Shown here one piece after another: positions 1 to 8,044 of a stretch of 64,000 bases of DNA. The stretch spans positions 62,001-126,000 of the forward strand of contig NZ_SOCT01000001.1 of assembly GCF_004364435.1 (NCBI RefSeq), written 5' to 3'. Each line of letters starts with the position of its first letter. Position 1 is the stretch's first letter. Made by a program: the position numbers and the translations under genes. The notes under the pieces are model-generated. The model did not search any database, was not told where the DNA came from, and saw only the letters and a list, made by a program, of their open reading frames with translations. Source of the DNA: Pseudomonas sp. LP_7_YM (GTDB taxonomy: Bacteria; Pseudomonadota; Gammaproteobacteria; Pseudomonadales; Pseudomonadaceae).

Positions 1-637
1 GCCTGGTCCAGACCGGAACCGCCACTTCCAGATTGAAACCGCTGAAGTTGAGCATGCCGAGCATCGCCGACAGCGCTACTCCCAGCAACAGTGTGACCAG
101 CACTGCGTAGCGCGGCGAATAGCGTTTGACGATCAGGTAAGTGAAAAACATGCCCAGCACCAGCCCGGTGCGTTGCTGCGCCGCGATGAAAATTTCGCTG
201 CCGATCTTGAACAGAATGCCAGCCAGCAGGGCTGCCGCCAGCGAGGTAGGCAGGCGCTTGACCCATTTTTCGAAACTACCGGTCACGCCGCAGATGAACA
301 CCAGAATCGCGCTGGTGATGTAGGCCCCGATCGCCTCGGGATAGGCCACTTGCCCCAGGCTGGTGATCAGCAGCGCAGCCCCCGGGGTCGACCAGGCCAC
401 CGTGATCGGTGTGCGATAGCGCAACGACAGGCCGATGCTGCACACCGCCATGCCCATGAACAGCGCCCAGATCCACGAGGACATCTGCCCCGAGGTCAGC
501 CCGGCTGCTTGCCCGGCTTGAAAGATCAGCACCAGCGAACTGGTCACGCCGGTCATCATCGCAATAAACCCGGCCACAATGGCCGAGGGCGAGGAATCGG
601 CCAGTGGGCGCAGGCGGGTGTAGGTCGCGTCAGTCAT
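1..637 (-). CDS. benE: Benzoate/H+ symporter, BenE family (3' end cut by window edge)
   Basis: Inner-membrane secondary transporter expected to import benzoate with protons. The minus-strand frame opens with MTDATYTRLRPLADSSPSAI and stays open to base 1, giving 212 codons of an expected ~390-400. It contains successive hydrophobic helices; the stretches GQMSSWIWALFMGMAVCSIG and STPGAALLITSLGQVAYPEA are typical of the BenE family, the latter in the substrate-pore region. The gene continues off the left edge, so its C-terminal half is unseen. No other benzoate-pathway gene is visible in the window. Family assignment comes from recalled family sequence character, not a search. Confidence 0.85.
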   Translation of the reverse strand, partial: MTDATYTRLRPLADSSPSAIVAGFIAMMTGVTSSLVLIFQAGQAAGLTSGQMSSWIWALFMGMAVCSIGLSLRYRTPITVAWSTPGAALLITSLGQVAYPEAIGAYITSAILVFICGVTGSFEKWVKRLPTSLAAALLAGILFKIGSEIFIAAQQRTGLVLGMFFTYLIVKRYSPRYAVLVTLLLGVALSAMLGMLNFSGFNLEVAVPVWTR

Positions 638-855
638 GCGGTCGTTCCCTGAAACGGCGATGTGAAGAACTGCAAGCCTATACGCACTAGCGACAGTGCG
701 TTGCGATACAGCCAGCGACGCAATAATCGGCACAGTTGCGCACCGAGCTTTGCATATTCTGCAGCCCGATTTGCGGGCGGTGGTGCGTGAGGTCGCTCAC
801 CAGGCAGGGCGTTACACGGCCACTGGATGTTGCCTTCCTTTCGATCATGCTGCCT

Positions 856-1299
856 TCAACCGCGATTGAGCGTATTGCCCAGCGCCTGATTCACTGCCAG
901 CCAGCCATCCACGGCCTCACGCCCGGCCTCGGCAAACACCCGTTGCAGCAATTTCACCTGCTCGCGCCGCAATGACTCCTCGAACTTCGCACCCTCGACC
1001 GTCAGCTGCAGCAGACGTTTGCGTTTGTCATCCTCGGGCGCAAGGCTCAGGACCAGTTCCATCTCAATCAACTGGCGCAGCGGAGTGTTCAACGCTTGTT
1101 TGCTAACACCGAGCACGCCGAGCAATTGCTTCACACTCAGGCCGGGGTAGCGGGCAATGAAAAACACAATGCGCTGATGCACGCGGCTCAGCCCACGTCG
1201 GTCGAGCATCTCGTCAGCCTTGGCCGTGAAGGCCTGATAGCCGAAGAAAAACGCTTCCATGGCAATTTGCTGAGTCATCGATTTTTTAAGGTCAATCAT
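856..1299 (-). CDS. MarR-family transcriptional regulator
   Basis: A 147-residue protein starting MIDLKKSMTQQIAMEAFFFG; a start at 1278 (MTQQIAM) is nearly as good and neither has a strong ribosome site. The central segment HQRIVFFIARYPGLSVKQLL followed by SKQALNTPLRQLIEMELV is a winged helix-turn-helix with its recognition helix, and EDDKRKRLLQLTVEG is the wing strand typical of MarR proteins. It is transcribed away from an aminotransferase gene whose start lies 61-82 bp away. Two inverted repeats in the shared gap make autoregulation and control of the aminotransferase likely. The ligand is unknown. Confidence 0.85.
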   Translation of the reverse strand: MIDLKKSMTQQIAMEAFFFGYQAFTAKADEMLDRRGLSRVHQRIVFFIARYPGLSVKQLLGVLGVSKQALNTPLRQLIEMELVLSLAPEDDKRKRLLQLTVEGAKFEESLRREQVKLLQRVFAEAGREAVDGWLAVNQALGNTLNRG

Positions 1300-1356
1300 G
1301 TTGACGTATCCGGGTGTGACATCGTAATTTCGGTCAAGCAGTTTGACGTAATTCAA
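1291..1356. promoter_or_regulatory. Divergent MarR/aminotransferase control region with two inverted repeats
   Basis: Repeat 1 is GTCAA-N5-TTGAC at 1291-1305, overlapping the regulator start codon. Repeat 2 is TTGA-N6-TCAA at 1343-1356, just before the aminotransferase start. Both share the TTGAC core in opposite halves, the size expected for a MarR dimer site. The binding role is inference. Confidence 0.45.
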
Positions 1357-1380
1357 TTCATGTCCGCCAGTGGTGATCTC

Positions 1381-2547
1381 ATGGCTTTTTCTGAGCGCGT
1401 TACCCGTTTGAAGAGTTCTCTGATTCGCGAAATCCTCGCCGCTGCCCAGCGTCCCGAGATGATGTCCTTCGCCGGCGGCCTTCCTGCCGAGGCGATGTTG
1501 CCGCACAGTCAATGGTCCGGCATGCCGCGCAGCATCGGCCAGTACGGCATGAGCGAGGGCGAGCCGCAACTGCGTGAGGCTCTCGCTGCCCAGGCGCGGG
1601 CGCTGGGAATTGCATGCGACGCCAGCCAGGTGATGATCGTCAGTGGCTCGCAACAGACGCTGGACCTGGCGGCCAAGCTGTACATCGACAAAGGCACTGA
1701 AATCCTGCTGGAAGGCCCGACGTATCTGGCCGCATTGCAGATTTTCCAGTTGTTCGGCGCCGATTGCCTGACCGTGCCGTTACTCGCCGAAGGTCCGGAT
1801 CTGGAAGTGTTGCGTCAGCGTCTGGAACAGCATCGGCCCTCTTTCGCCTATCTGATTCCGACGTTTCAGAACCCGTCGGCTGTGCGTTACAGCGAAACGG
1901 CGCGCGATGCTGTGGCGGCGTTGCTGGATGAGTTCGGTGTGACGCTGATCGAAGACGAGCCCTACCGTGAATTGACCTTTGACGGGGGCAGTGCCCGACC
2001 TATCGCCGCGCGGCTGAAGAAAGCCAGCTGGATCTACACCGCAACCGTGTCCAAGACACTGATGCCAGGCTTGCGTGTGGGTTACCTGATCGCGACGCCC
2101 GACCTGTTCCCGCATCTGCTGAAACTCAAGCAGGCGGCGGATCTGCACACCAACCGCGTTGGCCAGTGGCAGGCGTTGCAATGGATCGGCAGCGAACAGT
2201 ATCAGCAGCATTTACTGGCGCTGCGTGAGTTTTACCGCACGCGGCGCGATCAGTTCGAAGCCGGGTTGCAGCGCCATTTCAGCGATCTGGCCGAGTGGAA
2301 CAGCCCTCAGGGCGGACTGTTCTTCTGGCTCACGTTAAAAGACAAACTTGACACCCGTTTACTGCTCGATACTGCGCTGACGCAAAACGTGGCGTTCATG
2401 CCGGGCGAGCCGTTTTTTACCGACCCGGATGCCAATCCTGGTTATTTGCGTCTGAACTTCAGCCATATCGATCCGCAGCGCCTCGATGAAGGCCTCAAAC
2501 GATTGGCAGCGGTTATCAGAGACGCACAGCAGGCCCTTGCGGCCTGA
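1381..2547 (+). CDS. PLP-dependent aminotransferase, class I/II (2-aminoadipate transaminase-like)
   Basis: A 388-residue fold-type I aminotransferase, the catalytic-domain relative of MocR regulators but without their HTH. Visible features are AGGLPAEAMLP near residue 31, the GSQQTLDL cofactor-phosphate segment near 89, the EDEPYRELTF segment near 191 with the Asp that holds the pyridine nitrogen, and SKTLMPGLRVGY with Schiff-base Lys at about 225. Start MAFSERVTRL was chosen because the family begins there; an ATG at 1360 in the same frame would add seven residues. It sits divergent from a MarR regulator and is followed 44 bp later by a GST gene. The amino-donor specificity cannot be read from sequence. 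Confidence 0.88.
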   Translation: MAFSERVTRLKSSLIREILAAAQRPEMMSFAGGLPAEAMLPHSQWSGMPRSIGQYGMSEGEPQLREALAAQARALGIACDASQVMIVSGSQQTLDLAAKLYIDKGTEILLEGPTYLAALQIFQLFGADCLTVPLLAEGPDLEVLRQRLEQHRPSFAYLIPTFQNPSAVRYSETARDAVAALLDEFGVTLIEDEPYRELTFDGGSARPIAARLKKASWIYTATVSKTLMPGLRVGYLIATPDLFPHLLKLKQAADLHTNRVGQWQALQWIGSEQYQQHLLALREFYRTRRDQFEAGLQRHFSDLAEWNSPQGGLFFWLTLKDKLDTRLLLDTALTQNVAFMPGEPFFTDPDANPGYLRLNFSHIDPQRLDEGLKRLAAVIRDAQQALAA

Positions 2548-2591
2548 TACATTAGCCGCACGCATCATCGCTGGAACGGGGAGAGCAACAG

Positions 2592-3194
2592 ATGTACAAG
2601 GTTTACGGCGATTACAACTCAGGCAACTGCTACAAGATCAAACTGATGCTCCATTTGCTCGGCGCGCAGTACGAATGGGTGCCGGTGAACATTCTCAATG
2701 GCGAGACCGAAACCGAAGCGTTTCTGGCGAAGAACCCCAACGGCAAGATTCCTGTGCTGGAACTCGAGGACGGGACGTACCTGTGGGAGTCCAACGCGAT
2801 CCTTAACTTCCTGGCCGAAGGTACGCCGTATCTATTGGCCGAACCGCGTTTGCGCACGCAGATGCTGCAGTGGCAGTTCTTCGAGCAATACAGCCATGAG
2901 CCGAGCCTCGCGGTGGCGCGCTTCATCCAGTTTTATCTGGGGCTGCCGCAAGAGCGTCTGGAAGAATACCGCTCGCTGCACAAGCGTGGTTACAAGGCAT
3001 TGAAAGTCATGGAGCAGCAATTGCAGCGAACACCTTTTCTGGTGGGCGAGCAGTTTTCCATTGCCGACATCGCACTCTACGCCTACACCCATGTTGCGCC
3101 TCAGGGCGGTTTCGACCTGACGCTGTTCCCCGCCATTGAGGCGTGGCTGGAGCGGGTCAAACAGCAACCAGGCTATGTCGGCATGCTGGATTGA
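2592..3194 (+). CDS. Glutathione S-transferase family protein
   Basis: A 200-residue cytosolic GST. The N-terminal thioredoxin-like domain shows YGDYNSGNCYKIKL (residues 5-18, with Ser10 a candidate activating residue), the cis-proline KIPVLEL near 52-58, and the glutathione-binding ESNAI at 66-70. The C-terminal helical domain carries FSIADIALYAYTHVA, the N-capping box typical of GSTs. An AACGGGGAGAG-type ribosome site precedes the ATG. It lies 44 bp downstream of the aminotransferase, so the two may be co-transcribed, and a hairpin with a T-run closes the unit. The substrate is unknown. Confidence 0.9.
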   Translation: MYKVYGDYNSGNCYKIKLMLHLLGAQYEWVPVNILNGETETEAFLAKNPNGKIPVLELEDGTYLWESNAILNFLAEGTPYLLAEPRLRTQMLQWQFFEQYSHEPSLAVARFIQFYLGLPQERLEEYRSLHKRGYKALKVMEQQLQRTPFLVGEQFSIADIALYAYTHVAPQGGFDLTLFPAIEAWLERVKQQPGYVGMLD

Positions 3195-3207
3195 TCCGAT
3201 GGAAAAT

Positions 3208-3243
3208 AAAAACCGGTGTTGGCAACAGTGACCGGTTTTTTTC
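3208..3243 (+). terminator. Rho-independent terminator after the GST gene
   Basis: Inverted repeat AAAACCGGT ... ACCGGTTTT is followed by a T-run, 14 bp after the GST stop. The loop region can also pair (TTGGCAACA), so the exact fold is uncertain. Confidence 0.75.
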
Positions 3244-3341
3244 ATGTCTGGACGCTGTACCGGCGTATTCGTACCTGCGGCGTTGAGCTGCACGCGGTCT
3301 GGATCGCCCGGGCAACCATAGGAACAAACAAGGAGAATTCA

Positions 3342-3728
3342 ATGCGCTACATGATGATCGGGCTGGGTATGTTAATGGCCTTGGGCATTGGCTGTTCAGC
3401 TCAGGCCGAGGACTGCGATGCCAATCAGGCTGCGATGAACAAGTGCGCGAGTAAGGAGTACGCGGCGGTGGATGCCGAATTGAACAAGGCGTACAAGGCG
3501 CAGCTGTCGTACCTGACCACGGCCGAGCGCAAGAAAGCGCTGCAGGATGCGCAGAAGAAGTGGATCGCCTTTCGTGATGCCGATTGCCAGTACCAGGTCG
3601 GTAAACGCCAGGACGGCGGCAGTATGTGGCCGCTGTCCCAAGCGCAGTGTCTGGCGGAGCAGACCAGGGTGCGGGTTAAGCAATTGAAGGCGTACACAGC
3701 GTGCCGAGAAGAGGGCTGCCCGAGGTAA
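3342..3728 (+). CDS. Secreted LprI-like (DUF1311) protein
   Basis: A 128-residue exported protein. Residues 1-22 form a signal peptide with the likely cleavage site SAQAED. The mature part has four spaced cysteines and the family pattern MNKCASKEYAAVDAELNKAY, then LQDAQKKWIAFRDADCQYQ, the hallmark of the LprI / lysozyme-inhibitor-like DUF1311 family. Known members bind lysozyme or have unassigned envelope roles; inhibition here is only inference. The start is set by an AAGGAGAATTCA ribosome site at 3330-3341. It is a single gene between the GST terminator and a minus-strand gene. Confidence 0.8.
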   Translation: MRYMMIGLGMLMALGIGCSAQAEDCDANQAAMNKCASKEYAAVDAELNKAYKAQLSYLTTAERKKALQDAQKKWIAFRDADCQYQVGKRQDGGSMWPLSQAQCLAEQTRVRVKQLKAYTACREEGCPR

Positions 3729-3906
3729 TGAGCGGCACCGCTGACATCGACAGCGTCGGCTTCAATGCAACACCTGCGCAAGTGAATTCATTCGCGAAAA
3801 GGCTTGTACAGTCGATGGACTTTCATCGTCTGCAACCGAATCCCTAATGAATTCGCTCCCCAGGCGGTTGCTGTCGATCTTCAAGTCGGCGAGGTTCAGC
3901 CGCCTC

Positions 3907-4278
3907 TCAAATCGTCGAAAAGCGCTGATTCAGGTAATCGATGATTACCTTGGAGTCGTACATCCACACCGTTTCGCCAGCTTCTTCGATGCGCAGGCAC
4001 GGCACTTTGATCTTGCCGCCCTCAGCCAGAAGGGTCTGACGGTCCAGCTCATTGTGCCTGGCGTCGCGTAGCGCCACCGGAACGTTCAAACGACGCAACG
4101 TTCGGCGGGTCTTGACGCAGAATGGGCAGGCGTTGAACTGGTACAGGGTAAGGTCTTTTGCTGAAGCTTCGACCGCTGCCTGGTCTTGCGGCGTGCGTTT
4201 CTTCTTGCCGGGGCGCGTCAGGAAATCGACCAGAATGACCACCTGGCCCAGGCCGACCCTCAATGCCTTCATCAACAT
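3907..4278 (-). CDS. Glutaredoxin-like protein with CPFC motif
   Basis: A 123-residue protein. After a hydrophobic N-terminal segment (residues 5-20) and a basic linker, a glutaredoxin fold starts at LTLYQFNACPFCVKTRRTL with the redox pair Cys51/Cys54. KVPCLRI supplies the cis-proline and WMYDSKVIIDYL resembles the glutathione-site helix. The N-terminal segment suggests membrane anchoring with a cytoplasmic redox domain, or an uncleaved signal. The start is chosen by the GAGGTT ribosome site upstream. It lies 53 bp after folE on the same strand and may be co-transcribed with it. Confidence 0.8.
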   Translation of the reverse strand: MLMKALRVGLGQVVILVDFLTRPGKKKRTPQDQAAVEASAKDLTLYQFNACPFCVKTRRTLRRLNVPVALRDARHNELDRQTLLAEGGKIKVPCLRIEEAGETVWMYDSKVIIDYLNQRFSTI

Positions 4279-4330
4279 GTTTGAACCTCGCGGCCGCAAC
4301 CCGGGTTGCGGCGCATTCTGAATGCCCCGA

Positions 4331-4876
4331 TCACTTGATCAGGCTGAGAAACTCGGTGCGAGTGGCGGCGTTTTCGCGGAACTCGCCCAGCATCACCGAG
4401 GTGATCATCGACGAGTTCTGTTTCTCGACACCGCGCATCATCATGCACATGTGCTTGGCTTCGATCACGACCGCCACGCCCAGGGCCCCGGTCACCTGCT
4501 GAACGGCTTCGGCAATCTGTCGGCTGAGGTTTTCCTGAATCTGCAGACGACGAGCAAACATGTCGACGATGCGCGCCACCTTAGACAGGCCCAGGACCTT
4601 GCCACTCGGGATATAGGCGACGTGCGCCTTGCCAATGAAGGGCAGCAGGTGATGTTCGCACAGCGAATACAGCTCGATGTCCTTGACCAGCACCATCTCG
4701 CTGTTGTCCGAGCTGAACAGCGCGCCGTTGGTGACTTCTTCCAGCGTTTGCTGATAGCCGCGGCAAAGGTACTGCATGGCTTTGGCCGCACGTTTCGGGG
4801 TGTCGAGCAGGCCTTCGCGGGAGACGTCCTCGCCGAGTTGACCAAGAATCGCCGTGTAGTTCTGTTCCAATGTCAC
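4331..4876 (-). CDS. folE: GTP cyclohydrolase I
   Basis: Catalyses GTP to 7,8-dihydroneopterin triphosphate, the first step of folate and tetrahydropterin synthesis, as a toroidal cytoplasmic homodecamer. At 181 residues it has normal length if translation begins at GTG 4876 ([18 protein letters not shown]); no ATG exists further upstream in frame. Zinc ligands are visible as Cys73 and His76 in SLCEHH and Cys144 in [29 protein letters not shown] and [12 protein letters not shown] are also family signatures. Some pseudomonads carry a second folE copy, so this may be one of two. Confidence 0.96.
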   Translation of the reverse strand: MTLEQNYTAILGQLGEDVSREGLLDTPKRAAKAMQYLCRGYQQTLEEVTNGALFSSDNSEMVLVKDIELYSLCEHHLLPFIGKAHVAYIPSGKVLGLSKVARIVDMFARRLQIQENLSRQIAEAVQQVTGALGVAVVIEAKHMCMMMRGVEKQNSSMITSVMLGEFRENAATRTEFLSLIK

Positions 4877-5274
4877 AGGGGCTTGTTCCGTGTGGGTTGC
4901 AGAGGGGTACTGTTGGAAGCTGTACCGAATGAGTATCAATCAGGCTGGTTTCCAGTTTCTCAAGTTCATCACTGCCGGTGCTTGTGTTGATGTCACTGGC
5001 GCTTATGGGGCAGTAGTGCTTGCCGCTGGACGCTGGCTGATTGGCGAAAGAGGTGCATGGTAGCGTACGTGTGACGTCAGTTGTACTGCCGTCTCGCCTC
5101 ACCCCGATTCTTCGATGATTTCCCGGAGTAAGCGAGTCAAACACACGAGTCCATAGCACATCTCGCCATTTTTCCCAGGCGTGGGTAGGGGGTGTCAACT
5201 AGCCATCGGTCGGAGGTTTGGCACATTTCGCTCTTTTTGCAGTCCCACTTGCACTTAACAAGAGCCGGAGTCCT
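4877..5274. other. Intergenic region, no gene seen
   Basis: About 400 bp between folE and a small + strand gene. I see no convincing coding frame or RNA gene. It must hold the folE promoter on the minus strand and the promoter of the small gene on the + strand, but no clear -35/-10 pair stands out. Confidence 0.4.
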
Positions 5275-5493
5275 ATGCGTCCTTACAAGAAAGATATGGT
5301 GAATGCGCCCGATTTGTTGTGTGAGTTGAATCACGCAACGGCATGGATGATGGCCCTACCTATCGAATTGCTGGGCAGCGAGGAATGGAACGAAGCTGTC
5401 GTGCGTCAACAGAAAGCTTTTCTGAAATGGCGAAAATATATTTATGGCCAAGCGTATGGAAGCCGGTCAAAACAACTGCCGCGGTTTGCATAA
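5275..5493 (+). CDS. Small hypothetical protein (72 aa)
   Basis: Starts MRPYKKDMVNAPDLLCELNH behind a GCCGGAGTCCT ribosome site and ends RSKQLPRFA. The composition is mixed, with a Trp-rich amphipathic middle (TAWMMALPIELLGSEEW). It has no signal peptide and no family I recognise. Codon use resembles the neighbours. The ribosome site and correct third-position G+C support a real gene; the function is unknown. Confidence 0.6.
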   Translation: MRPYKKDMVNAPDLLCELNHATAWMMALPIELLGSEEWNEAVVRQQKAFLKWRKYIYGQAYGSRSKQLPRFA

Positions 5494-5692
5494 AGGCTGC
5501 ATGGGGCAGTCACGGGTTTTTGTAAAAAACCGGATAAGGGATTCATCGTCTTAACTGCTCGTGCCTGGAGGTACGTATCAGCCCTGATACATGGCGGGTA
5601 CGAAGTCACGACGCGGTTTGCGTCTCTGCCGATGTCAGATGTTGCAGGTGGTTAACGCCTGTCGTGAACCCGTTTTGAAGAGAGTAATCAGC

Positions 5693-5866
5693 ATGTTGAA
5701 TCGTATATCGAAAGTCGCGGTACTGATCGCAGTGATGTCCGCCATGTCGGGCTGCTGGCCTTTCTGGGGGCCAGGTGGTGGGGGACATGGAGGTGGCGGC
5801 GGTGGCGGCGGGGGTCACTATGAAGGTGGCGGTCCTGGCGGCGGTGGCGGTGGCGGTCCGCGTTAA
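5693..5866 (+). CDS. Tiny glycine-rich lipoprotein (57 aa)
   Basis: MLNRISKVAVLIAVMSAMSGC is a signal peptide with lipobox SAMSGC, so Cys21 would be lipidated after cleavage by signal peptidase II. The mature part is only 37 residues: a short WPFWGPG segment and then Gly runs broken by His, Tyr, Glu and Pro. Its low complexity resembles short glycine-rich envelope proteins, but no family is recognised. A GAAGAGAG ribosome site lies about 9 bp upstream of the ATG. A long hairpin follows the stop. Confidence 0.65.
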   Translation: MLNRISKVAVLIAVMSAMSGCWPFWGPGGGGHGGGGGGGGGHYEGGGPGGGGGGGPR

Positions 5867-5884
5867 CTGCAAGCCTGTTTAATA

Positions 5885-5917
5885 CGCGTTGGGAGCGAGT
5901 TGCTCGCTTCCAACGCG
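5885..5917. repeat. Long hairpin / REP-like dyad between convergent genes
   Basis: A 15-bp stem, CGCGTTGGGAGCGAG against CTCGCTTCCAACGCG with one mismatch, encloses a 3-base loop. It lies between the convergent lipoprotein and Smr genes. There is no T-run, so it fits a REP-type dyad or a bidirectional transcript end rather than a classical terminator. Confidence 0.7.
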
Positions 5918-5955
5918 GCAGCTCATAGCGTTGCCTGAAATAGCTCGATCACTGT

Positions 5956-6516
5956 TTACTCGTCCCGGCCTTCCATCATGGTGCGTTTGAGCATTACGTA
6001 CACTGCACCCGCACCGCCATGTTTGGCCAGGCACGAGGTGAAACCCAGTACCTGCTGATGCTGACGCAGCCAGGTATTGACGTGGCTTTTGATCATGGGC
6101 CGCTTGCCGTCAAGGCGCACAGCCTTGCCATGAGTGATGCGTACGCAGCGAACTTCCAGCCTGGTTGCCTCAGTCAGAAATGCCCACATGGTCTCCCGCG
6201 CCAACTCCACGCTCATGCCGTGTAGATCAAGGCTGCCTTCGAAACTGATCTGCCCAAGCTTAAGCTTGCGCATCTGACCTTCCTGAACGCCATCGCGCGC
6301 CCAGGACAGCGTGTCCTCCGGCCCTACGTCGATCACGAATTGATCGGACAGGCCATCCACAGTGATCGTCGCGTCTGAGCGCACACTGGCAGCCTGCCGT
6401 AGCTCGGCCAAGTTCTTACGGTCGGGTTTGGGTTTGCCTACATCGGCGTGCTCAGTCTTTATCGGCTTTACGCCGCGAATCTCACTTCTGAACAGGGAAA
6501 AATCGTCGTCTTGCAT
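5956..6516 (-). CDS. Smr-domain protein (SmrA/YdaL type)
   Basis: A 186-residue cytoplasmic protein. The N-terminal ~75 residues are charged and contain the DDDFSLFRSEIRGVKPIK segment typical of stand-alone bacterial Smr proteins. The C-terminal Smr domain shows LDLHG at 96-100 and THGKA at 128-132, then MIKSHVNTWLRQH and GGAGAVYVMLKR. Smr domains of MutS2 and relatives nick DNA or cleave RNA; E. coli YdaL is reported as an endonuclease, so a nuclease role is inferred. The start is set by the GCGGAGACCAGC ribosome site. It is encoded just ahead of the prmB region on the opposite strand. Confidence 0.88.
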   Translation of the reverse strand: MQDDDFSLFRSEIRGVKPIKTEHADVGKPKPDRKNLAELRQAASVRSDATITVDGLSDQFVIDVGPEDTLSWARDGVQEGQMRKLKLGQISFEGSLDLHGMSVELARETMWAFLTEATRLEVRCVRITHGKAVRLDGKRPMIKSHVNTWLRQHQQVLGFTSCLAKHGGAGAVYVMLKRTMMEGRDE

Positions 6517-6608
6517 GCTGGTCTCCGCGAAGGGCGCCAGTTTAACCACGTCACGCCGTGATCGGCGCGACTAATCATCAAATGGCTGCGCAAGACGCCA
6601 GGGAGGGG

Positions 6609-6929
6609 TCAATCGTGCTTCTTCATCAGATGCGGAGACATGTTCAGCTCGCTGGCACGACGGCGGCGCCGACGGCTGCGGCGCCAGAGCCAGACGCCGA
6701 TGTAGAGCAGGAACAAGCCAGCGACAATGATCACTACCGCTCCTGCGAGGCTGGTGTTGAGTTCGCCCAATGCTGCCGGGTGACCGATCAGACTGGCCGC
6801 GCCGGCCATGGCCAGCAGGACACCGGCGGTTGCGAGAATTGCGGACAGTGCAGCGCCGAAGCGCATCCGCCAGTTGCTCTGGCCTTTGGGGCGCAGGCGA
6901 CGGGCATCGAAACCATCGGATATCTTCAT
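6609..6929 (-). CDS. Small inner-membrane protein of unknown function (106 aa)
   Basis: Starts MKISDGFDARRLRPKGQSNW behind an AGAGGAAATCGGG ribosome site. Two hydrophobic segments are clear: about residues 28-48 (LSAILATAGVLLAMAGAASL) and about 60-80 (LAGAVVIIVAGLFLLYIGVW), followed by a dense Arg cluster, RRSRRRRRR. By the positive-inside rule both ends would be cytoplasmic. I do not recognise a family. It stands alone between smr and an isochorismatase-fold gene. Confidence 0.65.
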   Translation of the reverse strand: MKISDGFDARRLRPKGQSNWRMRFGAALSAILATAGVLLAMAGAASLIGHPAALGELNTSLAGAVVIIVAGLFLLYIGVWLWRRSRRRRRRASELNMSPHLMKKHD

Positions 6930-7165
6930 CCCGATTTCCTCTATGGGTATCGGCGCTCTGACCCGCTTACGCCTGGGTGGTTCCCGTACGGCCAGCGCTC
7001 GAAGGCAAACACGAGTGTTTAACGGATAGGTGGTTATGTACGACGGTTCATACAAACAAATGACTGTATTTGTACGCGTTTTCTTCAGGAACTGCCGGGA
7101 TTGGAGTGCCAAGCGCGGTCAAGGCTTAGCGGTTCATGGGGGCAGTTCCTTGCTGAGTCGGTCGG

Positions 7166-7792
7166 TTAGATCAGGTCTTTGGTCAGGGCGAGTTTAGCGA
7201 AGTTGTCGTTCATGATCGCCATCTCTGCCTGCTGCACGAGTTCGGCCTTGATCACGCCGTGAGGGGCCGGCAGGTCCCGAGTGGCGCAGGCGTCTTCGAC
7301 CAGGGTGCAACGGAAGCCGTAGTCCTTGGCCGCGCGCACGGTGGTGCTGACACTGGAGTGACTCATGAAACCGCAGACCACCAGATCCAGGCGTCCCAGG
7401 TCTTCGAGCAGCAGTTTGTGCAGGGGCTTGCGATCGTCCGTGGCGAGAGTGCCGTTCAACGCATTGGGCAGGCGCTTTTCGATGATGATCTCATCGCCCT
7501 GGGGCTCCAGCTCCGGCACGAATTTGCCGCGCTCGCCCTGCGGGTCGAACATGCCGCCGACGGTGCCCAGATGACGGACGTGAATGATCGGCGATTTGGC
7601 GAGGCGAGCGGCGTCGACCAGTTTTACGATGTTGTCGATCGCTTCCTGAACCCCGGTCAGGGCCAGCGGGCCACTGAGGTATTCCTTCTGAGCGTCGATG
7701 ATGATCAGTGTGGCATTACTCAACGTGGCCGCTGCGTATTCACGGCCACTGAGTTGAAACATGGTCTTCGGACCGTTGTTTGGAACAGACAT
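7166..7792 (-). CDS. Isochorismatase-fold hydrolase with Ser in place of the catalytic Cys
   Basis: A 208-residue cytoplasmic protein starting MSVPNNGPKTMFQLSG behind a CGAAGGAGCCCCAG ribosome site. The family fold is clear: Asp33 in LIIIDAQKEY and Lys106 in IIIEKRLPNA occupy two of the catalytic triad positions. The third, normally Cys before Val in a T-xx-CV-xx-T motif, reads FMSHSSVSTTVRAA, that is Ser147. Nicotinamidase-type chemistry needs the Cys, whereas isochorismatases proper lack it, so either a different reaction or loss of amidase activity follows. Common database names such as cysteine hydrolase would mislead here. Confidence 0.82.
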   Translation of the reverse strand: MSVPNNGPKTMFQLSGREYAAATLSNATLIIIDAQKEYLSGPLALTGVQEAIDNIVKLVDAARLAKSPIIHVRHLGTVGGMFDPQGERGKFVPELEPQGDEIIIEKRLPNALNGTLATDDRKPLHKLLLEDLGRLDLVVCGFMSHSSVSTTVRAAKDYGFRCTLVEDACATRDLPAPHGVIKAELVQQAEMAIMNDNFAKLALTKDLI

Positions 7793-8044
7793 CTGGGGCT
7801 CCTTCGAGTGGGGCTTTTGCCACATTGTCCACGGGATGAGCGATTCTGTGAATCTCAATGCTCACAGGCGTCGCTTTTTATCGGGCGTCAAGCCGTCGAG
7901 CAGGTCGCGGGTGCCGCCATATTGCCTGCAAAACGGATCAAAGGTTGTGGAAAGTTTCTACGGCCCGGCCACTGTCAGGTCCAGGCATCGTTTGTTGGGT
8001 GAATGGCTGCTAGAATCGCCCGTCGTTTTTTCCAGGAGTCTGCC

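Noticed and set aside
1096..1380. N-terminal extension of the aminotransferase frame
   Set aside because: It runs antisense through the MarR gene and has no conserved sequence; the family start is at 1381.
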